Shown here: piece after piece, positions 9,918 through 19,515 of the stretch | Numbering within the stretch: the first letter of the stretch is position 1 | How the letters are laid out: each line of letters begins with the position of its first letter | Assembly (NCBI RefSeq): GCF_947497915.1 | Contig: NZ_CANMIJ010000001.1 | Coordinates: 287,501-351,500 of the forward strand | Direction of reading: 5' to 3' | Origin: an uncultured Erythrobacter sp. | GTDB taxonomy: Bacteria; Pseudomonadota; Alphaproteobacteria; Sphingomonadales; Sphingomonadaceae | DNA length: 64,000 nt | Made by a program: the position numbers and the translations under genes | Notes under the pieces: generated by a model | Database searches by the model: none | What the model saw: only the letters and a program-made list of their open reading frames with translations | What the model was told of the DNA's origin: nothing

Positions 9918-10352
9918 TCACTCTGGGAAAACGGCGTGATTGCGGTCTAACCAAACCAGAAAGAAGGTTTCGCCCCAGAGAACACCGTGAATGCGCGCCT
10001 TGTTTGATTGATCGACACGCAATTCATAAAGGGTCAGGTCAGGACTTAGGCTGTCGGGCAGGGCAAATTTTGCTTGGGCAGGCGGGCCTTTATGCGCGGA
10101 ACACAACTTTGATCCGGCGAGCGTTCCCGCATTGTGGTTTCTTAACTTGTCAATCAGAGCGCTGAACTTCCTGAGATCGTTAGTACCCCATTTTGAGAAA
10201 CATTCTGCCTGTTTGCGATAGTAGCGGAGACTAATTGAAACTCCTGCTAGATCGCCCGGCAAATCTTCGAGAGAAATGCTTTCATCGCCACTAGATGGAC
10301 CTTCAATTTGAAACTCGTCAGCTATCCCATTTTTTCCCAATTTTCTCACCAT
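9918..10352 (-). CDS. probable toxin partner of the Panacea antitoxin
   Basis: 144 residues, second gene of a minus-strand pair; its start overlaps the end of the Panacea gene by 35 bp, a common toxin-antitoxin arrangement. I do not recognise the family with certainty. The C-terminal half (LTLYELRVDQ, ARIHGVLWGE, TFFLVWLDRNHAVF) has the alternating beta pattern seen in RelE/HigB-like ribonuclease toxins, with scattered basic residues (R, K, H). The basis for calling it a toxin is mainly position: Panacea domains neutralise adjacent toxins of many unrelated folds. It ends 7 bases from the stop of the convergent P63C gene. Confidence 0.6.
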   Translation of the reverse strand: MVRKLGKNGIADEFQIEGPSSGDESISLEDLPGDLAGVSISLRYYRKQAECFSKWGTNDLRKFSALIDKLRNHNAGTLAGSKLCSAHKGPPAQAKFALPDSLSPDLTLYELRVDQSNKARIHGVLWGETFFLVWLDRNHAVFPE

Positions 10353-10782
10353 AGAAGTCGCGCATTGCAGCCTTCTCTATAACCTTCTCACAGCGGGCTT
10401 CTGGGGGGAGATCTCCACGAGCATTCTTCCAAGGATCATGCTCGTGTGTCCGACGCTCTAACTCCTTCGCGCCGTATTGTCCGTATTGGCGGTAAAGCTG
10501 CTCAAGGTAACTGACCGTACGATCATCGAGATCCGGCTCAGCCTCAACTGGGCCAATCGGTGCCCACTTTTGCTCGCTAAACCTGTCATAAATGCTGCGC
10601 ACAACAGGGCCATGCGCCCATGCCTGAAAGTCGTCCTGAAACAACTCTTCTCCGGTGTTTGCCAGATACCAAGATTGCGCAAAATAGAGCAGCTTTTGAA
10701 GCTTAAGGTGAGTGATTGTGTCACCTGCGCCTCTGTCAACGCGCGCTATAAACCAGTCGGCAATTTCATTTACGTTGGGCAT
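10318..10782 (-). CDS. Panacea-domain (SocA-like, DUF4065) antitoxin
   Basis: 154 residues. The N-terminal signature is clear: ADWFIARVDRG, then THLKLQKLLYFAQSWYLA, FQAWAHGPVVRSIYDRF, which is the Panacea/DUF4065 domain found in GepA and in Caulobacter SocA. SocA is a proteolytic adaptor antitoxin for SocB, and Panacea domains are known as exchangeable antitoxins for diverse toxins. The start ATG has a GGAG about 8 bases upstream. It is the first gene of the pair inside the transposon, so it would be made before the toxin. The gene would give the element addiction-type stability. Confidence 0.85.
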   Translation of the reverse strand: MPNVNEIADWFIARVDRGAGDTITHLKLQKLLYFAQSWYLANTGEELFQDDFQAWAHGPVVRSIYDRFSEQKWAPIGPVEAEPDLDDRTVSYLEQLYRQYGQYGAKELERRTHEHDPWKNARGDLPPEARCEKVIEKAAMRDFYGEKIGKKWDS

Positions 10783-10862
10783 GGGAGGTCTCCGTTCCCT
10801 ATATGGTCCGTTAGGTTTTCTAATGCAATCCCACCTACTAGCCGCACGAAATCCCGTCGCTA

Positions 10863-10886
10863 TGGCTAGTTAGGTATATAGGCCCC
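10863..10886 (-). repeat. right terminal inverted repeat of the IS1595-family element
   Basis: Exact 24-base reverse complement of 7920-7943, ending TATATAGGCCCC. It lies about 80 bases before the Panacea gene start, so the antitoxin promoter sits between the gene and this repeat. Confidence 0.92.
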
Positions 10887-11340
10887 ATAATTAGATACAC
10901 GGAAGAGATATGACTGCGTATGTAAAAAACACTAACACCGGACCAAAATCTACCCGCAAAACCAGTGCGTCAAGTTTTCGCATAAGCATCACTTCAAGGT
11001 GATGCACGCATTAGTGCCGGAAACACCGAAGGATCGATGTCGGTGAATGGGTCGTTAGCCGAAGTTGCGTTCCTGGCACTTTGACCGAGGAAAGCCGTAC
11101 TCCGAAGTCCGACTCAAAAAGTCGTTGGTAACGATTTAGTGGCGCGTCATTTATGAAATGGGCTACACTGGGAAGCGAACGGGAGATAGCCAAGGCACCC
11201 GACATACTGAACCCCAAATTGAACCCCTGCAGCACGCGAATTTGGACAGTTCGATGCGAACAGTCGCGAACACGTTCTCGGATATTTGTTTTATTTTTCA
11301 GTGACTTCCGCCCATTCGCGTATGTCCGCGAAAAAGCTAC
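10887..11340. other. gene-poor stretch right of the transposon
   Basis: 454 bases without a supported gene. A possible 30-codon frame starts at the ATG near 10911 behind GGAAGAG, but its composition (TNTGPKSTRKTSASS) gives no reason to believe it. The reading frame that spans 11011-11421 on the minus strand is a translation of tRNA-Leu and its flank. Confidence 0.6.
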
Positions 11341-11427
11341 TGGTGCCCAGAAGAGGACTCGAACCTCCACATCCTTGCGAATACTAGCACCTGAAGCTAG
11401 CGCGTCTACCAATTCCGCCATCTGGGC
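11341..11427 (-). tRNA. tRNA-Leu, anticodon CAG
   Basis: 87-nt class II tRNA on the minus strand, from GCCCAGA (11427) to an encoded CCA (11343-11341). The anticodon loop is TTCAGGT with CAG; there is a long variable arm and the T arm GGTTCGAGTCC. Translation of this gene gives the well-known false protein MAELVDALASGASIRKDVEV. Confidence 0.96.
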
Positions 11428-11481
11428 CCATTGCCATTCGGTACAATCGTACGAACGATCAAGAGGAGCGCGCGGATAGCC

Positions 11482-11710
11482 ACCAGGCCTGCATCATGTC
11501 AACCAATATCTCGGAGATCGTGCGGCTCAATTTGAGGGTTTCGCAGCTTACGAATAGTGGGATCTTTGCAGTGCCCATGTAGTTGAGGTTCAGTCGGCGA
11601 ACCGTGGCTTCATTTCGGGTTTGTCACTTGGTGAGCCATGGACCGATGATCGTGATGCGCTGATGCAAGGCTCACCACAAGGATGCTCGGTTGGCAGTAT
11701 CGAATTTTAA
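11482..11710 (+). pseudogene. possible remnant of a decayed coding sequence
   Basis: One frame reads HHVNQYLGDRAAQFEGFAAY, a TAG stop, and then WDLCSAHVVEVQSANRGFIS continuing to a TAA at 11708-11710. The composition is protein-like, but I cannot name the family and there is no start. Together with the pseudogene that follows, it suggests a zone of gene decay between tRNA-Leu and 12983. Confidence 0.25.
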
Positions 11711-11791
11711 ATCCACATGTCATGCCTACGGCATTTGCCGTGACCGCCAGAGCGGCGATCTTCACAACATACAATTGTGAAGGAATTTACC

Positions 11792-12940
11792 GTGCCAAAA
11801 TTCAAGCTGTTGGTCGCAGCTCTCTTGGCGGGCTGCATGCTGTCATCGACAGGAGCCGTAGCCCACGAGCTCCCCAAGGTGCCATAAGTGCCGCAAGTTC
11901 CCGCTCGCATGCCATCTGAACTGCCCGACGGTGTGCCAATCTCCGGTCAATTCGAAGGGGGCGATAGTGCGCCATCTGGCGATCTGACCGAGCAATACAT
12001 GACGGGTGCATTATTCTATCAGCTTGTGGTCGTTGATAGCGCTGGACAGCTCATCGGAGTGCAAAACGTATTCAGTTTCGACGTTGGTACAACGAATGTC
12101 ATACCTGCGCCGGTTGCGGTGACGTCTACTTCCAATCCGTCAGCAATCGATGCGCGTGTCATCGCAAAAACCGACACTGTAGACTTCTCTATTGCAGGCA
12201 ATGTCCTCGCTTCAGCATCGGTTCGATTCTCTATGCCCCGACAGACTGGCGATGATAACGTCACGCTTTCGGCAACCTGCACCGATGCTGACAATGACCC
12301 TATTACCTATCAATGGCTCCAAACCGCTGGCCCGTCAGTGATACTCACAGGCAGCAATACTGCGTCGCCAACCTTCACTTCGAGCATTGCGGCGTTGAAC
12401 GGGGTGGTGACTACTGCAAGCGGCGCCGGCCAAATCAGTACAAACAGCGCTGCGGCGGGCTCTTAATCGGTATCTGCCAATGATCTGCTGGTGCAGGGCT
12501 ATGCCGTCACGGACATCATCTGCAACGACAGCGATTCCGTTCGCAATATTGCCGGGCGTTCTGTCGCGATCGAATTGTCGCAGAAAGAAGACCCTGTCTG
12601 CACTTTCACATCGGTGAACTCACGCGGGGCCGCATCGGCTGCGATTGCTGACTTCCTCACCGGGCGCAATGCGCAGATCATGTCGCATCAACCCGATTTT
12701 CAACGCCGTTTGGACAGGCTCGACGGGCAGAGCGCACCGGGCGGCCTCAATGCCCTGATCCTGAAACAAACTATTGGCCTAGGCGACATCAGTTTCCAGC
12801 AGCGCGCTTGTGTGCTGGGCCGCAGCGTATTTCCTAGGTTTGCGCAACTCAGGGTTCACGGTAAAGCTGGGTGCGTTCGCTGCGATGACTTTAAGCGCCG
12901 CCTTAGGGTCAATTCTCGCGGGATATCTTTGATGAGATGA
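11792..12940 (+). pseudogene. decayed secreted PKD/Ig-like-domain surface protein
   Basis: Begins at GTG with AAGGA 8 bases upstream and a lipoprotein-like signal (KLLVAALLAGCMLSSTGAVA). Codon 32 is TAA (11885-11887). The same frame reopens for 192 codons from 11888, stops again at TAA 12464-12466, and reopens a third time to 12940. The middle part has a PKD/Ig-like fold motif (CTDADNDPITYQWLQTAGPS), the third part has ADFLTGRNAQIMSHQPDFQR, which resembles the linker before an autotransporter barrel in sphingomonad proteins. All three pieces are in one frame, so two nonsense mutations have broken a single gene, and the C-terminal barrel is missing. Confidence 0.7.
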
Positions 12941-12982
12941 AGCCGGGCTTGCTCCTCTGACAGCGGCGGCTAATGTCGCTGC

Positions 12983-13504
12983 ATGAGCAGACTGCTGACA
13001 GATCGATTGCAATTCCTAACTCGAAATAGAATTCTCTGGGCGACATTTCTGACGACGCTTGCGCTGACAGTCATGTTCGGCGTGGTCATGCAGATATGGC
13101 AGTTTGAAATCATCGATGAGATGTATGTCGCTGACCAAATTCTCGCACATATCGATGCGATGACGCCTGAGCAAAGGGAAGTTCATGCGTGGCTAACGGC
13201 GACAATCGATGTCGCTTACCCGCTTGCCTATGGCGGCTTTTTCATTGGGGTCGCGTTGAAAGCATTCCCGCGCGCAGGCCTGCTTTTGGCTCTGCCCAGC
13301 ATGCTGGTGATCCCCACCGATCTGATCGAGGGGTTCGCGCAGGTCATGCTGCTATCGGGCGATGCAAGCTACATCGACATCAAAGTCGCCGCGACGCCCA
13401 TCAAGCTGATGCTCTTTGTGGTTGGTTTGGTGATTACCCTCGCGGGTCTCGTTTCGCTTTACCTTGAGAGGCGCAAAGCGGCCGCCCCGGGCGACATCGC
13501 TTAA
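12983..13504 (+). CDS. hypothetical integral membrane protein
   Basis: 173 residues with about four membrane spans: near 17-37 ([19 protein letters not shown]), 75-95, 98-117 and 134-157. A polar loop with [14 protein letters not shown] lies between the first two. Family not recognised; similar four-helix proteins of unknown role are common in Erythrobacteraceae. The stop overlaps the stop of the convergent chemoreceptor gene by 4 bp. Confidence 0.75.
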   Translation: MSRLLTDRLQFLTRNRILWATFLTTLALTVMFGVVMQIWQFEIIDEMYVADQILAHIDAMTPEQREVHAWLTATIDVAYPLAYGGFFIGVALKAFPRAGLLLALPSMLVIPTDLIEGFAQVMLLSGDASYIDIKVAATPIKLMLFVVGLVITLAGLVSLYLERRKAAAPGDIA

Positions 13505-15360
13505 CCAGCGCGCACTTGCTTGACGAAGGCTTCGACCTCGCCGTTTAGGGCGCTTGCCTGTTTGTCGAGGTCATTGGCGCTGGCCAGCACTTGGCTCGCG
13601 GCGGCACCTGTAGAGAGCGACAATTCTCGCACATCGTCGACATGGGCTGCGACTTTTTCTGTGCCGCGTGCGGCAAGATCAATGCTTTTTGCAAGGTCCT
13701 GTCCCGCGACCGATTGCTGATCCACTGCCGTGGCAATGGAAACGGCAGTTGTTTCAAGCTCACGCACCTGGCCAGCGATGGAACGAAGCGCGGAAACGCT
13801 CGCGCCTGTTGTGTCCTGCATCGAACGGATTTGATCGGCGACTTGCTCGGTCGCACGGCTGGTTTGCATGGCGAGCTCTTTGACTTCGCTGGCAACGACA
13901 GCAAATCCGCGTCCAGCCTCGCCGCCGCGTGCGGCTTCGATCGAGGCGTTAAGCGCCAACAGGTTGGTGCGCTGGGCGATGGTTTGGATCAATTCAACAA
14001 TCTGGCCGACTTGATCGGCAGAATTGGAGAGCGCGGAGATGGTCATGTCGGCTTCTTCGGTTGCATCGGTGGCGAGACGCGCCAATTCGCTGGAAGAGGC
14101 GGCCTGACGGCTGATTTCGTTGATTGAAAGCGCGAATTCATCGCTCGCTGCCGCTGCCGCTGTCGCGCCTGCATTGGCCTCCGACATGTCGTGGGATAGC
14201 TCGCTGGTGCGCGCACTGGTTTGTTCGGCTGTCTTATTCATCTGCGTTGCGGTGCTGCTCAGCTGCGTCGATGCTGATGCGACTTTCGTCACAATCTCGC
14301 CAACCGACTGTTCAAGCTTGCGGGCTACATCGGCCATTAATCCAGCTTTACGCTCTTGCGCTTCTTCCTGCTCACGGGCCCGTTCGCGCTGAAGCTCGAT
14401 TTCTGTATCAGCCCGTTGGGCCCGTTCGCGAGACCATATCTCCATCTGGCGACTGGCGCGTTTGAACAGCTGAAGCGATTTGAGCATATCACCCAGCTCA
14501 TCTTTGCGGTCGCGGCCCCCGATTTTGAAGTCACGATCGCCCTTGGCGATGCGCTTCATTCCTTCGCTGATCTCGACAAGCTTGCGCGCAAAATCGCTGG
14601 ATAGGTAATTGAGGCCGCCCAGAAGGATCAATGTTCCGATCAGGCCAAGAGCAATGACGATGCTGATCATCATCAAGAAGTAATCTGCGCCGTTCTGTTC
14701 AATCTCGCTGCTGAAGGCGGCAAGGTCTTTTTCAAAGCCGTCGGCCTGCGCATACAAAGCATTACCCTGTTCGGACAATTCATAGGCGAGGGCGGTCACA
14801 GCCTCGCTGCGGCCTTCGGTCGGGACACGTTCGAGGATAGCGTTGAACGTGGCGTCGTAGGCGACCAGATCGGCGCGTGTCGCCGCGATTTGATCTGACA
14901 ATTGTGGTGCATGTTTTTGAACGATGGCATCAAGCGTGTCGAGCTGGGCATTGGCACCGGCAAAGCTTTCGCGTTGACGGGTGATACCAGCTGTTTCCTG
15001 GCCAAAAATAAGGCGCACAGTGTCATAGCGAAGCTCACCAGTTGCCCCGCGAAAATCCGCCGCTGCGATCACGCCGTCATTGACCTCTGCGGAGGTCTGG
15101 TACCGGAAAAAAAGCTCGCTCAGGCCCAGCGTAAGGACAAGGGTCATCGCGAAGCAAACGCCGAAGAACGTTCCGAATACGGCGTGAATTTTGCCTTTGA
15201 TCTTGAGGTCGCTGAACCATTTGATGCGATCAAACAGGGCTCCCGGCGCGGCGTCGACACCATCTGTGTCTTCGTCTGCTTTGGTTTCCGCTTCGATTTC
15301 GCTCACAAATTCAGGCACAGCGAATTCTTCGCTTTGTTCCTGTTGGCTCATCATCTTCAT
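13501..15360 (-). CDS. methyl-accepting chemotaxis protein
   Basis: Transmembrane chemoreceptor of 619 residues that would control CheA. Acidic cytoplasmic N-terminus, TM1 about 58-80 ([20 protein letters not shown]), a periplasmic sensor helix bundle of about 145 residues, TM2 about 225-248 ([17 protein letters not shown]), then HAMP and the signalling domain. The hairpin tip has the conserved [20 protein letters not shown] and [20 protein letters not shown]. It ends VKQVRAG and has no CheR-binding NWETF-type tail. Last gene of the chemotaxis run; 108 bases separate it from the preceding receptor gene. The ligand is unknown. Confidence 0.93.
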   Translation of the reverse strand: MKMMSQQEQSEEFAVPEFVSEIEAETKADEDTDGVDAAPGALFDRIKWFSDLKIKGKIHAVFGTFFGVCFAMTLVLTLGLSELFFRYQTSAEVNDGVIAAADFRGATGELRYDTVRLIFGQETAGITRQRESFAGANAQLDTLDAIVQKHAPQLSDQIAATRADLVAYDATFNAILERVPTEGRSEAVTALAYELSEQGNALYAQADGFEKDLAAFSSEIEQNGADYFLMMISIVIALGLIGTLILLGGLNYLSSDFARKLVEISEGMKRIAKGDRDFKIGGRDRKDELGDMLKSLQLFKRASRQMEIWSRERAQRADTEIELQRERAREQEEAQERKAGLMADVARKLEQSVGEIVTKVASASTQLSSTATQMNKTAEQTSARTSELSHDMSEANAGATAAAAASDEFALSINEISRQAASSSELARLATDATEEADMTISALSNSADQVGQIVELIQTIAQRTNLLALNASIEAARGGEAGRGFAVVASEVKELAMQTSRATEQVADQIRSMQDTTGASVSALRSIAGQVRELETTAVSIATAVDQQSVAGQDLAKSIDLAARGTEKVAAHVDDVRELSLSTGAAASQVLASANDLDKQASALNGEVEAFVKQVRAG

Positions 15361-15468
15361 TGCGGCGAAACCCTGTTCAAAAAACTATGGGGTCATTCCT
15401 GAACGAAAATGCTTTCCAAAACCTTGCCGCGCCGATCGAAATTCACGTGGGGTACCTGAAAGCTGGGG

Positions 15469-16935
15469 TTATCCAGCGCGCACTTTCGAAAGGAACCCGT
15501 TCACCTGACTGCGCAAGGTTGAAGCTTGGGCTTCAAGGTCGGTCGCGCTGGACAGCACCTGGCTGGCAGCAGAACCGGTTGATAGCGAAAGCTCATGCAC
15601 GTCTTCGATATGGCTGGAGACTTGCTCAGTGCCGCGCGCCGCAAGATCGATTGAGCGGGCAAGATCTTGCCCTGCGACCGATTGCTGATCCACGGCGCTG
15701 GCGATGGATACGGCTGTGGTTTCCAGTTCCTGCACTTGATTGGAGATTGAACGCAGCGCATTGACGCTGGCCCCTGTGGTGTCCTGCATAGACCGGATTT
15801 GCTCGCCAACCTGTTCAGTTGCGCGGCTTGTCTGCATGGCGAGTTCTTTCACTTCGCTGGCGACAACTGCAAACCCGCGGCCAGCTTCACCGCCGCGCGC
15901 CGCTTCGATGGAGGCGTTAAGCGCGAGCAAGTTTGTACGCTGTGCGATTGTCTGGATCAGTTCGACAATCTGGCCAACCTGATCGGCGGAATCTGCCAGG
16001 GCGGAGATTGTTTGATCGGCCTGATTGGCAGACTCGGTTGCTTTGCGCGCGAGCTCTGCCGAAGAGGCAGCCTGACGGCTAATCTCACCAATCGACATCG
16101 CAAATTCGTCACTGGCAGCAGCAGCGGCTGTTGCGCCGGTATTGGCTTCGCGCATTGCGACGGCAACTTCGTTGGTACGCGCGCTTCCTTGTTCCGCAGT
16201 GCTGGCCATCATGGTGGATGTCGTTTGAAGCTGCGAAGAGGCAGAGGCCACGCCGCTGACAACATCGCCAACGGTACGCTCAAACTGGTCGGCCAGATTG
16301 CGAATAACAGTCTCGCGTTCCATCTGGGCTTCGTCGCGTTGCAGTTGCAAGCGCGTTTGCTCCTCAAGCTCGGACGTCGCGCGGGTGGCTTTCTCGGCGT
16401 TTAGATGTGCAAATTCGATGCTTGCAATTCGAATGCTCTCGATCTGCTGGCCGAGCTCGCCATATTCATCAACACGGTCGCGGTGAGGAACCACGATGTC
16501 GCTTTGACCTTTTGAAATGCGCTCTAGGCAGTCGATCAATTGACGCGTGGTTTGTACGATATCCTTTCGGATAATTCCCATCAGAACCAGCGTGATCACT
16601 GTTCCCACCGCTACGGAACCGATCAGAATATACCGCAACAAGTCCGCTTCAGCGGAAGCCTCTGCGATCGCGGCCGCATCGCCAGATTGAAGGTGCTCGG
16701 AAATATTGCCGATCAACACAAACGAAAATACAGCCGTCAGGACGACGATCAGAAGCGGGCCGCCGATCGTAACGAGGACTTTCGCATTGGTCCCCTGACG
16801 CCGGAATGCGTTGGTCAAAAACCCTGCATCGCTATCGTATTGCAGTGCATCGCCGCTTGGCGCGATTGATCGGATTTCCGATACTTCGGCTGGCTCGGCT
16901 TCGCTTGGAACGGAAATTTGTTGCAGCTCGCTCAT
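15469..16935 (-). CDS. methyl-accepting chemotaxis protein, short periplasmic loop
   Basis: 488 residues. Two membrane segments lie close together ([20 protein letters not shown] about 54-73 and [19 protein letters not shown] about 101-119), leaving only about 25 residues outside, so it is unlikely to bind a ligand in a normal periplasmic domain. HAMP and a full signalling domain follow, nearly identical at the tip to the receptor next door. The start overlaps the end of the GGDEF-EAL gene by 4 bp, so the two are co-translated. It may sense membrane or cytoplasmic state. Confidence 0.92.
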   Translation of the reverse strand: MSELQQISVPSEAEPAEVSEIRSIAPSGDALQYDSDAGFLTNAFRRQGTNAKVLVTIGGPLLIVVLTAVFSFVLIGNISEHLQSGDAAAIAEASAEADLLRYILIGSVAVGTVITLVLMGIIRKDIVQTTRQLIDCLERISKGQSDIVVPHRDRVDEYGELGQQIESIRIASIEFAHLNAEKATRATSELEEQTRLQLQRDEAQMERETVIRNLADQFERTVGDVVSGVASASSQLQTTSTMMASTAEQGSARTNEVAVAMREANTGATAAAAASDEFAMSIGEISRQAASSAELARKATESANQADQTISALADSADQVGQIVELIQTIAQRTNLLALNASIEAARGGEAGRGFAVVASEVKELAMQTSRATEQVGEQIRSMQDTTGASVNALRSISNQVQELETTAVSIASAVDQQSVAGQDLARSIDLAARGTEQVSSHIEDVHELSLSTGSAASQVLSSATDLEAQASTLRSQVNGFLSKVRAG

Positions 16936-18467
16936 GCGGCCTGCCCCCCATTTTTGTGCGCAGAGGCATCGGCCGCCGCGCTTTGTTTTTCGATCAATTG
17001 ATCAATCTCTTCAGCGGGCATGGCTTTATAATAAAGCCAGCCCTGAATCTGGTCTGCACCGGCAAGGCGGACCATATCCGCCTGCTCGTTTGTCTCTACG
17101 CCTTCGGCGGTCACATCCATGTTGAGCGCGCGCGCGACCGCGATGCTGGAAAGCATCATCGCCCGGCTGCCGTCATCATTGCCGGCATCGACTACTAGGC
17201 TGCGATCCAGTTTCAGTTTTTCAAAGCGGAACTGACGCAGGAACCCGATGGATGCGTATCCGGTGCCGAAATCATCAAGCGAGATACGCACGCCAAAGCC
17301 GCGGATTACATCCAGGCTGCGCTCGGCCACGATCGGGTCAAGCACTAGGCAGGTTTCAGTCACTTCAAGCTCAAGATGATGCGCAGGAAAGCCGGTTTCT
17401 TCGAGGATTTCGCCAAGTTTGATCGGGAATTCCGGGTTGCGCAACTGCGCAGCAGAAATGTTCACGGATAGCGTAATCCCGTCCCAACGCAGGGCATCGG
17501 ACACCGCTTTACGCAGCACCCAAAGGCCGATCGGGTTGATCAGGCCGCTCTCTTCCGCGACGGGAATAAACACGTTCGGGCCGATATTCTCGCCTTCGGT
17601 GCGGTTCCAACGCAGCAATGCCTCGACCGCGACAATATTGCCCCGTGTGGCATCCACAAGGGGTTGGTATGCGATATCGAATTCATTCTTGGTCAGCGCA
17701 CCGCGCAGATCATCTTCAAGTTCGCGCACAGCTTCGCGGCGCTGATCGAATGTTTCATTGAACCATGTGCAACGCATTTTGCCGCCGCGCTTGGACATAT
17801 ACATCGCAACATCGCTGCGGCGGAGCATTTCGGATGAGCTAATCCGGCTCTTGCTGGTGCAACGCGCGAGGCCGATGCTGGCACCGACAGTAATCTGACG
17901 GGCGTCCACTTCAATTGGGGAGGCAAGCAGGCCGAGCAGTGAACGGCACATGCCCTCAAGGATGGTTCCGGCAGCTTCACCGGCCATAACGGCGGCAAAT
18001 TCGTCTCCGCCAAGGCGGTAACATTTGGCTTCGTCACCGCATACTTCGACCAAAAGCTTGGCGCATTTCTTGATCAGTTGATCGCCAACGGTGTGGCCGT
18101 AATGATCATTCACTTGCTTGAATGCATCAAGATCAATCAGGGCGATGGCGACTTCGTCATCTTCATCAGACAATTCATTGATATCAGCGTGAAGTGCGCG
18201 GCGATTGGGCAAATTGCTGAGGCTGTCGCGGCTTACGACGTCTTCCAGTTCATTGATACTAGCAAACCCGTTGCGGCCGAGAAGGACAAGGGTCGCTGCA
18301 TAGATCAGTGCGCCTGCGATCAGCAAAGCGCCCGTGGACATGAAAAGAATGCGGTCGCTGGCAATCACGACGAACATGATCAATGCCGTCACAAATGACA
18401 GAACGGCCAGCGGCATCACCACCAGCCCAATTCTTGTCAAACGCAATGGCTTTCCGGTCCCCGGCAC
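16932..18467 (-). CDS. membrane GGDEF-EAL cyclic-di-GMP protein
   Basis: 511 residues from a GTG start. Two N-terminal membrane helices (about 13-35 and 41-63) are followed by a GGDEF domain with the intact motif RLGGDEF (153-157) and an EAL domain with AVEALLRW (EAL at 282-284), ELEVTETCL and [11 protein letters not shown]. Both active sites look complete. The inhibitory RxxD site that usually precedes GGDEF is absent (CGDE), so product inhibition is not expected. It sits between cheR and the receptors and overlaps the next receptor gene by 4 bp, which links c-di-GMP turnover to chemotaxis. A CtrA-like site lies about 85 bases upstream. Confidence 0.92.
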   Translation of the reverse strand: MPGTGKPLRLTRIGLVVMPLAVLSFVTALIMFVVIASDRILFMSTGALLIAGALIYAATLVLLGRNGFASINELEDVVSRDSLSNLPNRRALHADINELSDEDDEVAIALIDLDAFKQVNDHYGHTVGDQLIKKCAKLLVEVCGDEAKCYRLGGDEFAAVMAGEAAGTILEGMCRSLLGLLASPIEVDARQITVGASIGLARCTSKSRISSSEMLRRSDVAMYMSKRGGKMRCTWFNETFDQRREAVRELEDDLRGALTKNEFDIAYQPLVDATRGNIVAVEALLRWNRTEGENIGPNVFIPVAEESGLINPIGLWVLRKAVSDALRWDGITLSVNISAAQLRNPEFPIKLGEILEETGFPAHHLELEVTETCLVLDPIVAERSLDVIRGFGVRISLDDFGTGYASIGFLRQFRFEKLKLDRSLVVDAGNDDGSRAMMLSSIAVARALNMDVTAEGVETNEQADMVRLAGADQIQGWLYYKAMPAEEIDQLIEKQSAAADASAHKNGGQAA

Positions 18468-18482
18468 TCATCATCCCCGTAT

Positions 18483-18568
18483 TCGTTAACCCTTCGGTAT
18501 GCCCTGTCAGACGAGACATCCGTTTTTCTACGCATGTTTCTAAAGGCGAATGGTTAACGAAGAGTATG
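18483..18568. promoter_or_regulatory. CtrA-like boxes upstream of the GGDEF-EAL gene
   Basis: On the minus strand, CTTCGTTAACCATTCGCC covers the TTAACCAT at 18557-18550. It is nearly the same as the site before cheA. A second GGGTTAACGAA, in opposite orientation, lies at 18495-18483, 16 bases from the start codon. TTAACCAT is the conserved half-site of CtrA boxes in alphaproteobacteria. Binding is inferred, not shown. Confidence 0.5.
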
Positions 18569-18647
18569 CGCAGTCTCCCGGCGGCGTTTCCCGGGGGCAA
18601 ACAAGACGGTGATTGGGCGCTGCCTACTCGAGGCACCGCTGCGCAAG

Positions 18648-19511
18648 TTATGCGGCATTGTTAACCCGTAGGCTTGCCGGCTTGCGAGTGCTCTCATACA
18701 TGCTCGCGCGGCGCGGAGCGGGTGTGAATGCGCTGGTCTGGCCAACCACGGTTTCCCCAGCGCCGAGCATCAGGAAACCGTCATCGACAAGCGCATTTGA
18801 CAGCCGTTCAAAGGCGCATTCGCGCTTTTCCTGATCGAAATAGAGCAGGACATTGCGGCACAAGATCAGATCAAAACGGTGACGCGATGGCGGTGCGGCA
18901 AGCACGCTATGCTGCTGAAACCTAGACATGGCGCGGGTGTCTTCGCGCACCTGCCACCCTTGGCTGGTTTCCTCGAAATGACGCAGCATTTGCGCCACGC
19001 CAAGCCCGCGCTGAACCTCAAATTGGCTGTATACGCCATTGCGGGCCGCATTGATGGCGCGGTGCGACACATCGGTGCCGAGAATTTCGATCGTCCAGTC
19101 TTTCCAACGATCCGGCGCATCTGCAAACAGCATGGCGATGGAGTGGACTTCCTGCCCGGTCGAACATCCCGCGCACCAGATTGAAATGCGTTTTGTATCA
19201 GCGCGCCGGCTGGCCAGATCGGGGAGGATATCTTCGGGCAGCTGATCAAATGTGGGTTTGTCGCGGAAGAAATAGGTTTCGTTGTTCAACAACGCCTCGA
19301 CAACCTGCTGTGACAGGTCGGGTTTACCCGGTGATCGCATCGGCAGATCAAGCAGACAGACAAGCTGATCGACATTGGTGATACCGTGTTCGCGGAAGAC
19401 ACCAGACAAAGCGGTGCCAACGCGCCAGCGGCGGCTTTCCGTCAGATGCTGGCCCGTGCGCGCCTCCAAGAGGTCAGCGATGATCTGATATGAGGCCTGG
19501 CTTACTTCCAT
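18648..19511 (-). CDS. cheR: chemoreceptor methyltransferase CheR
   Basis: 287 residues. Transfers methyl groups from S-adenosylmethionine to glutamates on receptor signalling helices. An N-terminal helical domain (ADLLEARTGQHLTESRRWRV) precedes the SAM-binding domain with ISIWCAGCSTGQEVHSIAM, ILGTDVSHRAINAARNGVYS and FDLILCRNVLLYFD. Starts 4 bases after the cheB stop. Confidence 0.95.
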   Translation of the reverse strand: MEVSQASYQIIADLLEARTGQHLTESRRWRVGTALSGVFREHGITNVDQLVCLLDLPMRSPGKPDLSQQVVEALLNNETYFFRDKPTFDQLPEDILPDLASRRADTKRISIWCAGCSTGQEVHSIAMLFADAPDRWKDWTIEILGTDVSHRAINAARNGVYSQFEVQRGLGVAQMLRHFEETSQGWQVREDTRAMSRFQQHSVLAAPPSRHRFDLILCRNVLLYFDQEKRECAFERLSNALVDDGFLMLGAGETVVGQTSAFTPAPRRASMYESTRKPASLRVNNAA

Positions 19512-19515
19512 GGGG

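Larger units (their letters stand above)
7920..10886. mobile_element. IS1595-family (ISXO2-like) transposable element with passenger genes
   Basis: Two perfect 24-bp inverted repeats (starting GGGGCCTATATACCTAAC) at 7920-7943 and 10863-10886 bound a 2967-bp unit. Inside are an ISXO2-type transposase, a P63C gene that overlaps it, and, on the other strand, a Panacea antitoxin and its probable toxin. Elements of the IS1595 family are known to carry passenger genes. The family usually makes 8-bp target duplications; the flanks here (attttttc left, ataattag right) do not match, so the duplication has decayed, or the outer flanks were rearranged. Perfect inverted repeats and an intact transposase suggest a recent, possibly active element. 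Confidence 0.88.

Noticed and set aside
9918..10782. The transposon's small gene pair as anti-CRISPR genes
   Set aside because: The first gene has a clear Panacea/DUF4065 domain and the overlap fits a toxin-antitoxin pair; proximity to cas9 alone is not evidence.
7912..10894. 8-bp target duplication flanking the IS1595-family element
   Set aside because: attttttc and ataattag do not match; no shifted pair of flanks matched either.
11011..11421. 136-residue minus-strand frame starting MAELVDALASGAS
   Set aside because: It is the translation of tRNA-Leu(CAG), a well-known annotation error.
12785..12934. Possible small membrane protein in another frame (ends AALGSILAGYL)
   Set aside because: It has no start codon or ribosome binding site and lies in the decayed region; it may be a remnant, but I cannot support a gene.
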